Shown: in pieces, positions 53,247 to 61,790 of the stretch
How positions within the stretch are numbered: the stretch's first letter is position 1
Layout: each line of letters opens with the position of its first letter
Origin: Hyphomicrobium sp.
Lineage (GTDB): Bacteria; Pseudomonadota; Alphaproteobacteria; Rhizobiales; Hyphomicrobiaceae
Assembly: GCA_019751875.1 (NCBI GenBank)
Contig: JAIEMV010000002.1
Coordinates: forward strand, 545,799-609,798
Length of the DNA: 64,000 bases
Reading direction: 5' to 3'
Notes under the pieces: generated by a model
Database searches by the model: none
Told to the model about the DNA's origin: nothing
The model's input: the letters and a program-made list of their open reading frames with translations, nothing else
Made by a program: the position numbers and the translations under genes

Positions 53247-53273
53247 ACGCCTCCGGTTTGCCGGGGCGTTTTC
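53247..53273 (+). terminator. Rho-independent terminator
   Basis: ACGCCTCCGG-TTTG-CCGGGGCGT followed by TTTTCC. Confidence 0.7.
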
Positions 53274-53518
53274 CTTGGCTGATTGTGGGCGAGAATCACA
53301 GTGGGCGGGAGACATGCAGCGAACCCTAGAGAGGCTGCCGTCTCACCGCCCACACAGGCGTCACCACTGAAGGCGCCGCACCGGACCGCTACAATTAGTG
53401 TCGGTTGCCATGCAGTTCAAGACCTTCCGCTCAAGTGCATACGCGTTTCTGTTGCGATTTCCGAGCGCGTGCTAGACCGTTCGTGAACACGGTGTGGTGC
53501 TGGCGGATGTGATGCGCG

Positions 53519-53977
53519 ATGGCTGAGAAATCGGAAGTCATGTTTTACCACCTCGAGCGGCAACCGCTCGATCGCGTGCTGCCGGGGCTTCTCGAAAAAA
53601 CGCTGCAACGCGGCTGGCGTGCGGTGGTACAGGCGGGGACAGCTGAACGCCTGGACGCGCTGGATGCCACGCTGTGGACCTACAGCGACGAGAGCTTTCT
53701 CGCGCACGGTACCGCGAAGGATGGATATGCCGACGAGCAGCCGATCTTTTTGACATCGGAGCCTGTGACGCCGAATGGCGCCGGTGTGCGATTTCTGGTC
53801 GACGGGGCGGACGCTCCGGATTTCGAAACGCATGCGCGCCTCGTGTTCCTGTTCGATGGCAACGACGAGGACGCTCGGGCGCACGCACGGAAACAGTGGG
53901 GCGCGGCGAAGGCGGCCGGCTGCAAGGTAAGCTACTGGAAGCAGTCGCCTGAGGGGCGGTGGGAGAACAAGGCCTGA
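53519..53977 (+). CDS. holC: DNA polymerase III subunit chi
   Basis: VMFYHLERQPLDRVLPGLLEKTLQRGWRAVVQ; DATLWTYSDESFLAHG. Confidence 0.93.
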   Translation: MAEKSEVMFYHLERQPLDRVLPGLLEKTLQRGWRAVVQAGTAERLDALDATLWTYSDESFLAHGTAKDGYADEQPIFLTSEPVTPNGAGVRFLVDGADAPDFETHARLVFLFDGNDEDARAHARKQWGAAKAAGCKVSYWKQSPEGRWENKA

Positions 53978-53987
53978 CGTGCCCCGG

Positions 53988-55163
53988 CTAGCCCTTGCCG
54001 CGGCCGTTCCTCGCAAAGAACAGCGTGATTGCGCAGGCCGCGACAAAGACCGCCGGCATGGCAAACGGCGGTGCAACAACCAAGGCGATGCCGCCGATGA
54101 TGGGACCGAGGAGATCGCCCAAGGTGTAGACGATGGCGATCGTGGCGAGAATCGAAAGCATGCTGACCTCATGCGAGGCAGTGTTCGAGGCCTCCATGAC
54201 CGATAGCGTGTAGAGCGCGCCGGCGGCAGCGCCGAAGCAGACGATCACCGCGTAAGATGCGATCGGCACCGACATCACCGTATGAAGAAGGGCAAGCGCC
54301 ACCATGGACAGGATCAGTGCAGCGCGGATGGCAGGGCGGGCCCCATTTACATCGGCATAAGCCCCGAAGGGCAGCTGGCCAAGGATGTTGCCGAAGCCGG
54401 ATAGCGCCGCAAGTAACGCTCCGGTAGCTGCTCCGACACCGAGTGCCACGGCATAGAGCGGCACTGCTGCGGCCGCCACGCCCTCCAGGACGCCACCGAG
54501 GAAAGCAACCGCAAAGGCGAACGGTGCCAGCCGCAGCCCAGTGGCCAGATCAGAAAGACGGGCGCGGCCGGTTTTCACCTGCGGCAGATGCATGCCCACC
54601 GTGAGCACGGCACCAACGACAGTGGCGACAATACCGATGATGAAACCAGTGGCCGGATTTTCAGTCGTAAAGGATGCAATGAGAGGTCCGAGGCCGAGCG
54701 CGCAGGAGCGGATCGATTCATGGAAGGCAAGAAGCCGCCCGCGCTGGTCGCTAACGGCGATGTGATTGACGAAACCGTCGGACAAGACCCATCGCATGGA
54801 CGCTCCGAGCCCGACACCAAAAGAGCCCAGGCACCAGAGCCAAATGGCGCCGTCATTGGCGGCGGCGACGAGGAGCAAGAGTGACGCGACGAGCAGGCCG
54901 GCAGCGGAATAGAAAACAGGGACGACACCGAAGCGGCGCGCGATGCCCGGCAAGATTGTGGACATTGCGATCACGCCGGCGGCAGGAAGACTCGCGATCG
55001 TGCCAGCAACCGCCGTGGAATAGCCATCGGCGACGAGCGCGAGGCCTACGAGCGCCGTTGCCAGCCAGCCCGGCGTTTCGGAAAGCGCTGCAGAGATGGA
55101 GAGCGGGAAGATCGTTCGATACAGGGCAAAGCGAGCGCCGCCGCTCTCATCTTCGGGCGGCAT
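53988..55163 (-). CDS. MFS transporter
   Basis: About 391 aa with ~12 TM; likely ATG at 55163 (MPPEDESGG). The tracked ORF runs further upstream into repeat copies. Confidence 0.85.
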   Translation of the reverse strand: MPPEDESGGARFALYRTIFPLSISAALSETPGWLATALVGLALVADGYSTAVAGTIASLPAAGVIAMSTILPGIARRFGVVPVFYSAAGLLVASLLLLVAAANDGAIWLWCLGSFGVGLGASMRWVLSDGFVNHIAVSDQRGRLLAFHESIRSCALGLGPLIASFTTENPATGFIIGIVATVVGAVLTVGMHLPQVKTGRARLSDLATGLRLAPFAFAVAFLGGVLEGVAAAAVPLYAVALGVGAATGALLAALSGFGNILGQLPFGAYADVNGARPAIRAALILSMVALALLHTVMSVPIASYAVIVCFGAAAGALYTLSVMEASNTASHEVSMLSILATIAIVYTLGDLLGPIIGGIALVVAPPFAMPAVFVAACAITLFFARNGRGKG

Positions 55164-55183
55164 GCGCTCGCTCCACTGTGATG

Positions 55184-55441
55184 GCACATGGCGACTCCAC
55201 TGCGTGGAGCCGGCCGCCATGTGCGATGGGAACTGTGATGGCACATGGCGACTCCACTCCGTGGAGCCGGCCGCCATGTGCGATGGGAACTGTGATGGCC
55301 CATGGCGACTCTAACTCCGTGGAGCCGGCCGCCATGTGCGAGGGAACTGAAATGGCACATGGCGACTCCACTCCGTGGAGCCGGCCGCCATGTGCGAGGG
55401 AACTGAAATGGCACATGGCGACTCCATGGGGTCACCATGCG
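55184..55441 (+). repeat. Nested covarying palindrome, locus C (4 full copies plus 1 left-half copy)
   Basis: GCACATGGCG-A-CTCCAC-TGC/TCC-GTGGAG-CCGGC-CGCCATGTGC at 55184, 55241, 55298 (variant), 55355; truncated at 55411. Spacing ~57 nt. Confidence 0.93.
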
Positions 55442-55449
55442 CGATGGGA

Positions 55450-55554
55450 TTAACGACCGTTGATGACGCCGCCGATCTGACGGACGAAGCTGTCAAAGAA
55501 GCCGCCGAAGTTGAGGGGCTGGGTCGAGGTGGCGTTATGGCTCTTGGTGCTCAT
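55450..55554 (-). CDS. Small ORF, 34 aa, possible amphipathic peptide
   Basis: MSTKSHNATSTQPLNFGGFFDSFVRQIGGVINGR; SD-like AAGGA 8 nt before ATG. Confidence 0.5.
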   Translation of the reverse strand: MSTKSHNATSTQPLNFGGFFDSFVRQIGGVINGR

Positions 55555-55635
55555 GATACGTGTCCTTGGCTGAGGCTCTGGTTTTTTCGAGCCGTTCTTT
55601 GAGACTTGCGCCGAATGAACGATCGGCGTTAAGCT

Positions 55636-55687
55636 CTACACCGACGAATATATATTCTGCGACGCAGAAGTCAAGGCTACGGTGTAG
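55636..55687. promoter_or_regulatory. Candidate TetR operator (nested palindromes)
   Basis: TTCTGC-GAC-GCAGAA (55655-55669) nested within CTACACCG/CGGTGTAG (55636-55643/55680-55687). Confidence 0.55.
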
Positions 55688-55693
55688 AAAATA

Positions 55694-56380
55694 TTGGCTA
55701 CGGTGAAGGAATTATCGTTGCAGGACGAACACGAGAAAGGTCGCAGGGGCCGGCGGGGTATCCGCAGCCAGGATCTGGTCGAGGCGGCTCTTGAGATGCT
55801 GGCGGCGGAGGGGGAGCAGAATTTCTCCGTGCGCAAGCTTGCGACCGCGGTCGGCGTCGATGGCATGACGATCCTGCATCACTTCAAATCGCGCGAGGGG
55901 CTGATGCGAGCCGTGGCGGATGCGATGGTCGCCACTCTCGATATCGAGCGGCCAAAGGGACCATGGCGCGAGATCCTTTTGGAAGTGGCGCAGCGCTATC
56001 GGCGGCTGGCGGTGAAATATCCAAAGGCCTTCAACATCGTCTCGCGCTACCAGACCAGTGGGCCAGCTGATTTTGAACTGGGCGAGATCGTCTATGCCGC
56101 GCTGCTGGACGCCGGTTTCAATGAAGAAGACGCGGCTGATTACGGGATGGCGCTGTTCACGCTGGCGATCGGGTTCGGCGTGGTGGAAGTCGGCGGCATG
56201 CTGAACCCGTGTACGGCGGAAGAGATGGCGGAGATCGAGGCGCTGGACCCGCGCCTCTTTCCTGTCACGCGCAAATTGGGACCGGTGTTTGCCAACGACG
56301 AGCGGGATCGGGTGTTCGAGATTTTGCTGGGCTCGTTCCTCGACGGGATCGAGCGCGCGCTAGAGGCGCAGAAAGCTTGA
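55694..56380 (+). CDS. TetR-family transcriptional regulator
   Basis: SQDLVEAALEMLAAEGEQNFSVRKLATAVGVDGMTILHHFKSREGLM HTH; TTG start. Confidence 0.9.
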   Translation: MATVKELSLQDEHEKGRRGRRGIRSQDLVEAALEMLAAEGEQNFSVRKLATAVGVDGMTILHHFKSREGLMRAVADAMVATLDIERPKGPWREILLEVAQRYRRLAVKYPKAFNIVSRYQTSGPADFELGEIVYAALLDAGFNEEDAADYGMALFTLAIGFGVVEVGGMLNPCTAEEMAEIEALDPRLFPVTRKLGPVFANDERDRVFEILLGSFLDGIERALEAQKA

Positions 56381-56382
56381 GT

Positions 56383-57324
56383 TTAAGAGATCCAGCCTTT
56401 GTCCAAGTCCATGGCCTGGCGGCTTAAGGATTTGCCGGTGGCGTCGCTATGGACGGCGGTCCAGGCGAGGTGGGTACCAGTTTCTTCCGACGACCGCGAG
56501 CGCAGTGAGAGCAGGATCCGTTCGCCGGCTTTCGCGGGGATCGGTTCGTTCAATGGGAAGTAGAGCTGCTCCCAGTGGGTGCGGGGGGCATCGGGCGCGG
56601 TTGAGATTTCGAGCTCGCCGCCGAGGCCAGCGGTCCACCAATAAGCAAAACCATAGATCCACGTGTCGCGCTCGAGCGTCCACGTCATCTCTCCCTTCCG
56701 CGTGCCCTTCTGCGGCTTCGTAAGGTCGATGTCGTCCCACATCTTCGCTGCGCGGCCTTCGTCGAGAAGTTCGGCGGGTTCGATCGAACGGACATAGACG
56801 TTGTTGATGCTCAGGGTGCGAGCGGGCTCGAGATCGAGGCCGTGGCCGACATCGCGCCAGGCGTCCATTTCGCGGGCGAGACGCTGCGATGTCACGGGGC
56901 AGGCGAACTGCCGGATGCGCGCGGGGATGACGGCGCCGCCGGGTTGCAACATGCGTTCGAGCGCGTCGGCCAGCGTTTCGAGGATGTTTTCCTCGAGCGC
57001 ATAGTTGCCGAGTGTTTCGGAGATGATGACGTCTACCTTTGGCGTGTCGATCATCTCGGTGGAGCGGCAGGGATAGAGATGGCAGTTGCGGGCGCGGTTC
57101 TGCTTCAACACGGCGGCTGCGACGGCTGCGACTTCCTCGGACGCTTCGTAAAGATGGACTTCCTTGGCGCCAAGTTTGGACGCCATGAGGCCCAAGAGCC
57201 CCGAGCCTGCGCCGATGTCGGCGACAACAGTCTTGCCTTTGACGATGGCGCGTTCAAGGGCAGCGAAGAGAGCTTCGTTGCGGGCTTTGTCGGCGATGAG
57301 CGTGCGGTGGTACTCGATACGCAT
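56383..57324 (-). CDS. PRMT-like class I SAM-dependent methyltransferase
   Basis: VADIGAGSGLLGLMASKLGAKEVHLYEAS; VDVIISETLGNYALEENI; THWEQLYFPL. Confidence 0.85.
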   Translation of the reverse strand: MRIEYHRTLIADKARNEALFAALERAIVKGKTVVADIGAGSGLLGLMASKLGAKEVHLYEASEEVAAVAAAVLKQNRARNCHLYPCRSTEMIDTPKVDVIISETLGNYALEENILETLADALERMLQPGGAVIPARIRQFACPVTSQRLAREMDAWRDVGHGLDLEPARTLSINNVYVRSIEPAELLDEGRAAKMWDDIDLTKPQKGTRKGEMTWTLERDTWIYGFAYWWTAGLGGELEISTAPDAPRTHWEQLYFPLNEPIPAKAGERILLSLRSRSSEETGTHLAWTAVHSDATGKSLSRQAMDLDKGWIS

Positions 57325-57345
57325 GGTCAGAGATCACGACTTGGA

Positions 57346-58167
57346 TCAGGCCGTGGCGCCGGAACGGGCGCGCCAGATAAAATAGACCCCGAGGAGAAGC
57401 ATCGGGAGCGAATAGAGTTGGCCGGCTGTGAATGGGCCGAGGTTGAGCGCATGCACGCTTTCCGGCTCGCGGAAGACCTCGCAGATGCTGCGCGCGATCG
57501 CGTACCAGACGAGCCATGTGCCGGCGACCAAGCCGGGCCGTTTCAGGCCATCGAACGTGTGGGTCAGCAGGCGCAGGATCACGAACATGACCAACCCTTC
57601 GAGCACGGCTTCATAGATTTGGCTCGGATGGCGTGGCAGGGGGCCGCCGTTGGGAAAAATAATACCAATGGCGGCATCCGTCGTGCGGCCCCAATGTTCC
57701 GAGTTGATGAAATTTGCAATGCGGCCCAGGAACAGGCCGAACGTGCTGGCGGCCGCGGCAAGATCCATGACAGACCATACCGAAACGGCGAACTTGCGCG
57801 CGAAGTAGATAAGCACGAGTGCGGAGCCGATGAGGGCTCCGTGGAACGACATACCGCCCTTCCATACCTTGAAGATCTCCAGTGGGTTGGCGAAGTAGAA
57901 GCCCGGGTCGTAGAGCAGGACCTGTCCGAGGCGGCCGCCGATGATAATGGCGAGTGCGGCGTAGATGAGCAGGTCGTCCGCGCGATCGACGCTCATGGGT
58001 GGGCGGTTTGCGGCCCAGAGGCGATCGGTCTTCAAAAGCAAGCGGACGTACTGCCATGCAAGCAGAAGGCCAGCCATGTACGACAGGCCATACCATTTGA
58101 TGCTGATCGGTCCGATCGAAATAGCGACCGGATCGATGTTGGGGAATGGAATGGCGAAAATGGTCAT
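57346..58167 (-). CDS. lgt: Prolipoprotein diacylglyceryl transferase
   Basis: IGPISIKWYGLSYMAG; GGMSFHGALIG; GRIANFINSEHWGR; PRHPSQIYEA. Confidence 0.97.
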   Translation of the reverse strand: MTIFAIPFPNIDPVAISIGPISIKWYGLSYMAGLLLAWQYVRLLLKTDRLWAANRPPMSVDRADDLLIYAALAIIIGGRLGQVLLYDPGFYFANPLEIFKVWKGGMSFHGALIGSALVLIYFARKFAVSVWSVMDLAAAASTFGLFLGRIANFINSEHWGRTTDAAIGIIFPNGGPLPRHPSQIYEAVLEGLVMFVILRLLTHTFDGLKRPGLVAGTWLVWYAIARSICEVFREPESVHALNLGPFTAGQLYSLPMLLLGVYFIWRARSGATA

Positions 58168-58324
58168 GCGTGTGAAGCAGCCTTACGGGTGAGACGTGCT
58201 GGATGATGGGTGGACGGCGGCGGACGTTAGGTTGGGCGATGGCGAAAGTCCAGGGCTGGCCCGCCTGGGTCGATGCGGTTGCACTCTTGGGCCTAAGCGC
58301 CCATAGTCGCGGCGTATTTCAACT

Positions 58325-58457
58325 TCGCGACAGCCGCGCGCAGAACTGGTTGGTCCACATTCGGCAAGCCGGTGTGGAGCTCTCTGGTCCACACTCGGCA
58401 AGCCGGTGTGGAGTCTCTCTGGTCCACACTCGGCAAGCCGGTGTGGAGCTGTCGCGA
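58325..58457 (+). repeat. Locus D: three 34-35-bp palindromic repeats enclosed by a 10-bp inverted repeat
   Basis: GGTCCACAyTCGGCAAGCCGGTGTGGAG at 58352, 58386, 58421; TCGCGACAGC (58325) / GCTGTCGCGA (58448). Confidence 0.88.
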
Positions 58458-58474
58458 CAGGAATGGAGCTTCCG

Positions 58475-58741
58475 ATGACCCAGACTTCGAACCGGTTTTT
58501 CGACGAACTCGGCAAGTTGATGACGGATGCCGCCGGCGCCGCGCAGGGCGCGCAGAAGGAAATGGAATCCTTCATGCGGGCGCAGGGCGAGAAGATGCTT
58601 GCGGGCATGGATCTCGTCCGGCGCGACGAGTTCGAGGCCGTCAAGGCGATGGCTGCCAAGGCGCGCGAGGACAGTGAGGCGTTGTTGGCGCGTGTCGCGG
58701 CATTAGAAAGCGAGATTTCGCGGCTCAAGGGTGAGGCCTGA
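58475..58741 (+). CDS. Accessory factor UbiK-like (BMFP-type) protein
   Basis: 88 aa; VRRDEFEAVKAMAAKAREDSEALLARVAALE. Confidence 0.85.
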   Translation: MTQTSNRFFDELGKLMTDAAGAAQGAQKEMESFMRAQGEKMLAGMDLVRRDEFEAVKAMAAKAREDSEALLARVAALESEISRLKGEA

Positions 58742-59170
58742 CGCCGTCTTTTCGGATGCTGTCTGCCTGTTGTGCCGCAGATCCTCGGGTTTGGTTCGGG
58801 GGTGCGTGACAGGCCATAACAGGGCTTCAGACCGACAGATCGTCCGCATGCTTGCAGGTGCTTGCATCATTGACAGCGGTCGTTCCCTTAATCGGCAGCG
58901 TTGAGACTTCTTGGCTGTCCACAGCGGCGTGGGCCTTATCAACATAAGGCTGATTGAACGTGCCGTGAAAGCCGCAATTCGCGGGCAATTCGGGGCGCCG
59001 TTGGCGGCGTGGGCGGCATTGTCCGTGGACAAGCCTGTCGTCGTGTTGCGACTCGTGCCCGCCTGATGCTTTGTCGGCCCGTCGCGAAGGCGGCAAGCCG
59101 ACCGGCGATCGATCCGGCGGTTCGCCGGCCGCTGAAGCCCTGCCTCGCGCGGGAACAAAAAGGAAGACGC

Positions 59171-59668
59171 ATGGCATCCGCTGATCAGGGCTACGAGCGC
59201 GCAGTCAATCCGATCGATGTTGTCGAGCAATTGGCGGCGGCGCACGATTGGGCCGTGGACCGGACGGGCGACGACGAGTTGACGCTGATCGTCGGCGGCA
59301 ACTGGACCGACTATCATGTGTCGCTCAACTGGCGCGACGACCTGGAGGCGCTGCATCTGGCCTGCGCATTCGACTTCCGCGTCCCCGACAATCGGTTGAA
59401 TGAAATGTACCGGCTCGTGGCGCAGATCAACGAGCAACTCTGGCTCGGGCATTTCGATCTTTGGACCCAGGAGGGCCTCGTGATGTTCCGGCATGCGCTG
59501 TTGCTCAACGGCGCGGTGTGTGCGCCGCAGCAGTGCGAGGCGATGCTGAAGGCTGCGCTGGAAGCCTGCGAGCGGTACTATCAGGCCTTCCAGTTCGTGG
59601 TCTGGGCAGGTAAGGAAAGCCGCGAAGCGCTGGTTTCGACCATGTTCCAGACCGAGGGGCAGGCCTGA
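59171..59668 (+). CDS. YbjN-domain protein
   Basis: NPIDVVEQLAAAHDWAVDRTGDDELTLIVGGNWTDYHVSLNWRDDLEALHLACAFD; upstream of proC. Confidence 0.88.
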   Translation: MASADQGYERAVNPIDVVEQLAAAHDWAVDRTGDDELTLIVGGNWTDYHVSLNWRDDLEALHLACAFDFRVPDNRLNEMYRLVAQINEQLWLGHFDLWTQEGLVMFRHALLLNGAVCAPQQCEAMLKAALEACERYYQAFQFVVWAGKESREALVSTMFQTEGQA

Positions 59669-59714
59669 CTCGTCCGGCGCGGTTTGCTCTCGTGAAGCCG
59701 GATGGAACGCGCCT

Positions 59715-60539
59715 ATGTCTCTCAAGCTCGACGGTCCCTTGCTCATTGCCGGCGCCGGTAAGATGGGCGGAGCGCTGATCGAAGGTTTGCTCGCGCGCGG
59801 ATTGCCGGCTCATCAGATCATCATACAGGATCCGGCGCCACCGCCTGAGATCGCGCAGTTTCTACAGAAGCATGCCATTCGAACCGAGGCGACCATCACA
59901 TCGCTTGCTGCGCCGCCGTCACTCATTTTGATGGCGGTTAAGCCGCAGCTCATGGATCAGGTGTTCGCGCCATTGGCGAAGCTTGCTGGGCCGAAGACGG
60001 TGGTGCTATCGATTGCCGCCGGCAAGACGCTCGCAAGTTTCGAGCACCATCTGATGCCGGGTATCGCCGTCATCCGCGCTATGCCCAATACGCCGGCGCA
60101 GGTGGGTCGGGGGGTGACAGCGTGCGTCGCCAATTCCGCAGCATCAGCTGATCAAAAAGCGATGGCGAGCGCGTTGCTGTCAGCCGTCGGTGAGGTCGTG
60201 TGGCTCGAACGGGAAGACGACATGGATGCGGTTACGGCGGTTTCGGGATCGGGACCGGCGTATGTATTCCTCGTGGCGGAGTGTCTGGCTGAGGCAGGGC
60301 GGAAGGTAGGATTGTCACCCGAGCTCGCGCAGTCGCTTGCGCGGGCGACAGTTGCAGGGGCGGGGGAATTGCTGCACCGGTCTGACCTCGATGCGGCGAC
60401 ACTCCGGCAGAACGTGACTTCGCCCGGCGGGACCACTGCTGCGGCGCTGGCCGTTCTGATGGGTCAGCCGGGTCTTCAGGATCTGATGACGGACGCGGTG
60501 GCGGCTGCCGTGCGCCGCAGCGGCGAGCTATCGAAATGA
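59715..60539 (+). CDS. proC: Pyrroline-5-carboxylate reductase
   Basis: IAGAGKMGGALIEGLLARG; AVSGSGPAYVFLVAECLAEAG; VTSPGGTTAAALAVL. Confidence 0.96.
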   Translation: MSLKLDGPLLIAGAGKMGGALIEGLLARGLPAHQIIIQDPAPPPEIAQFLQKHAIRTEATITSLAAPPSLILMAVKPQLMDQVFAPLAKLAGPKTVVLSIAAGKTLASFEHHLMPGIAVIRAMPNTPAQVGRGVTACVANSAASADQKAMASALLSAVGEVVWLEREDDMDAVTAVSGSGPAYVFLVAECLAEAGRKVGLSPELAQSLARATVAGAGELLHRSDLDAATLRQNVTSPGGTTAAALAVLMGQPGLQDLMTDAVAAAVRRSGELSK

Positions 60540-60797
60540 TGTTGGAGGTCATCTCCCGATAGCTCGCGGCCGCTGATTGCGAACCTGGACCGGTTGCCCG
60601 CGGGAGACGGGGCCGGCATCTGGGCTGTCATCCGCATCACGGGGATCGCGAAACTGGAGGAAATCGTTTCGGCATCCCCGCTGGGCGGGCAGATCTCAGC
60701 AACGTCAAGCCTCTGATTCAATTGGAGATCGACCGGAGGATCACGTCGATGGCCGGTTGCCGCTATAAGAGATCGGGCTACCGTCCACCCGCTTTTT

Positions 60798-60820
60798 ATG
60801 TAACATTATATCATTTCATG
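60798..60820. promoter_or_regulatory. Candidate Zur/Fur-like AT-rich box
   Basis: ATGTAACATTATATCATTTCATG; reverse complement partly resembles the alphaproteobacterial Zur box. Confidence 0.25.
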
Positions 60821-61080
60821 CAAGGCCTGTTCTCAGAGCTCACGAGTTTGTGAAAGGCGGCCGCCTTGCCTGACCGAGGAGTAGTGCGCGACGTCGGCCT
60901 GTCCGCTATGCTGCGCTGTAGCTTTCATACCATTGCGATCGCCCCCCGGGGATGGGCCGGCAGTTCATTGCAGCGGAGGCCTCTGGCGCAGTGCTGTCCA
61001 GGGCGCGTCAACTGATTGGCCGGCCAAGCAAACTGGCAATCTGGCGGCACGGTGCTTACGTTCATCGTGAAGGTACCGAG

Positions 61081-61776
61081 ATGGAGGCCGTCATGCTTGA
61101 TCAATCGACGAACAAGGGCCGGATCATCGCCGCCACCATGCGGCTCGCCGCGGAACGACCGTGGGACGACGTTCTGATGAAGGATATCGCCGAGGCTGCC
61201 GCTATCGACCTGGCCGCGCTGCGGCGCGAATTTCCGTCGAAGACGGCCATTCTTTCCGCGTTCTCCCGCGCAGTGGACGACGCGGTTCTCTCCAGTGCGC
61301 CGAAGTTCACAGGGTCGGAGAATGCCCGCGACCGCATCTTCGACGTCGTCATGGCGCGTTTGGACGTGCTGGTGCCCTATAAGGAGGCACTCAGGAACAT
61401 TGCAGCCGCGCGTCCCTTCGATATGGAACTGGTCCGCCGCACGATGGCGTCGCAGGCGTGGATGCTGCATGCGGCGGGTGTTCGGACAGATGGTGTGCTT
61501 GGCACATCGCGCGTCACCGGCCTGGCTTCGGTTTATGCGAGCGTGATGCAGACATGGCTCGACGACGCTGATCCTGGATCAGCGCGAACCATGGCGGCAC
61601 TCGATCGCCGTCTGAAGCGGGGCGAGCAGTCGATGCGGATGCTCACCGACATCGTCGAGGGGGCCGATCACATCGCCTCACGGTTTATGAATGCGCTGGG
61701 CTGTGGCTTGCGGACGCCATCAGCACCTGTGGCATCGTCGACGCCGGCCGAAACGCCGCCTACGCCCGCGATTTGA
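61081..61776 (+). CDS. TetR-family regulator
   Basis: IIAATMRLAAERPWDDVLMKDIAEAAAIDLAALRREFPSKTAILSAF HTH. Confidence 0.85.
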   Translation: MEAVMLDQSTNKGRIIAATMRLAAERPWDDVLMKDIAEAAAIDLAALRREFPSKTAILSAFSRAVDDAVLSSAPKFTGSENARDRIFDVVMARLDVLVPYKEALRNIAAARPFDMELVRRTMASQAWMLHAAGVRTDGVLGTSRVTGLASVYASVMQTWLDDADPGSARTMAALDRRLKRGEQSMRMLTDIVEGADHIASRFMNALGCGLRTPSAPVASSTPAETPPTPAI

Positions 61777-61790
61777 GGTCAGTTGGCGGC

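Noticed and set aside
55046-55438. Repeat-containing ORFs in several frames across locus C, and 58183-58728 across locus D
   Set aside because: Open frames produced by tandem GC-rich palindromes; no independent coding evidence. The in-frame MFS extension is reported separately.
55184-55441. CRISPR-like regular repeats (also 58352-58447 and 63832-64000)
   Set aside because: Linkers between repeats are themselves repeated, not unique spacers; repeats are nested palindromes and no cas genes are nearby.
60537-60716. 58-codon in-frame extension after the proC TGA stop (possible readthrough)
   Set aside because: No recognised readthrough context (TGA TGT) and such open stretches are expected in GC-rich DNA.
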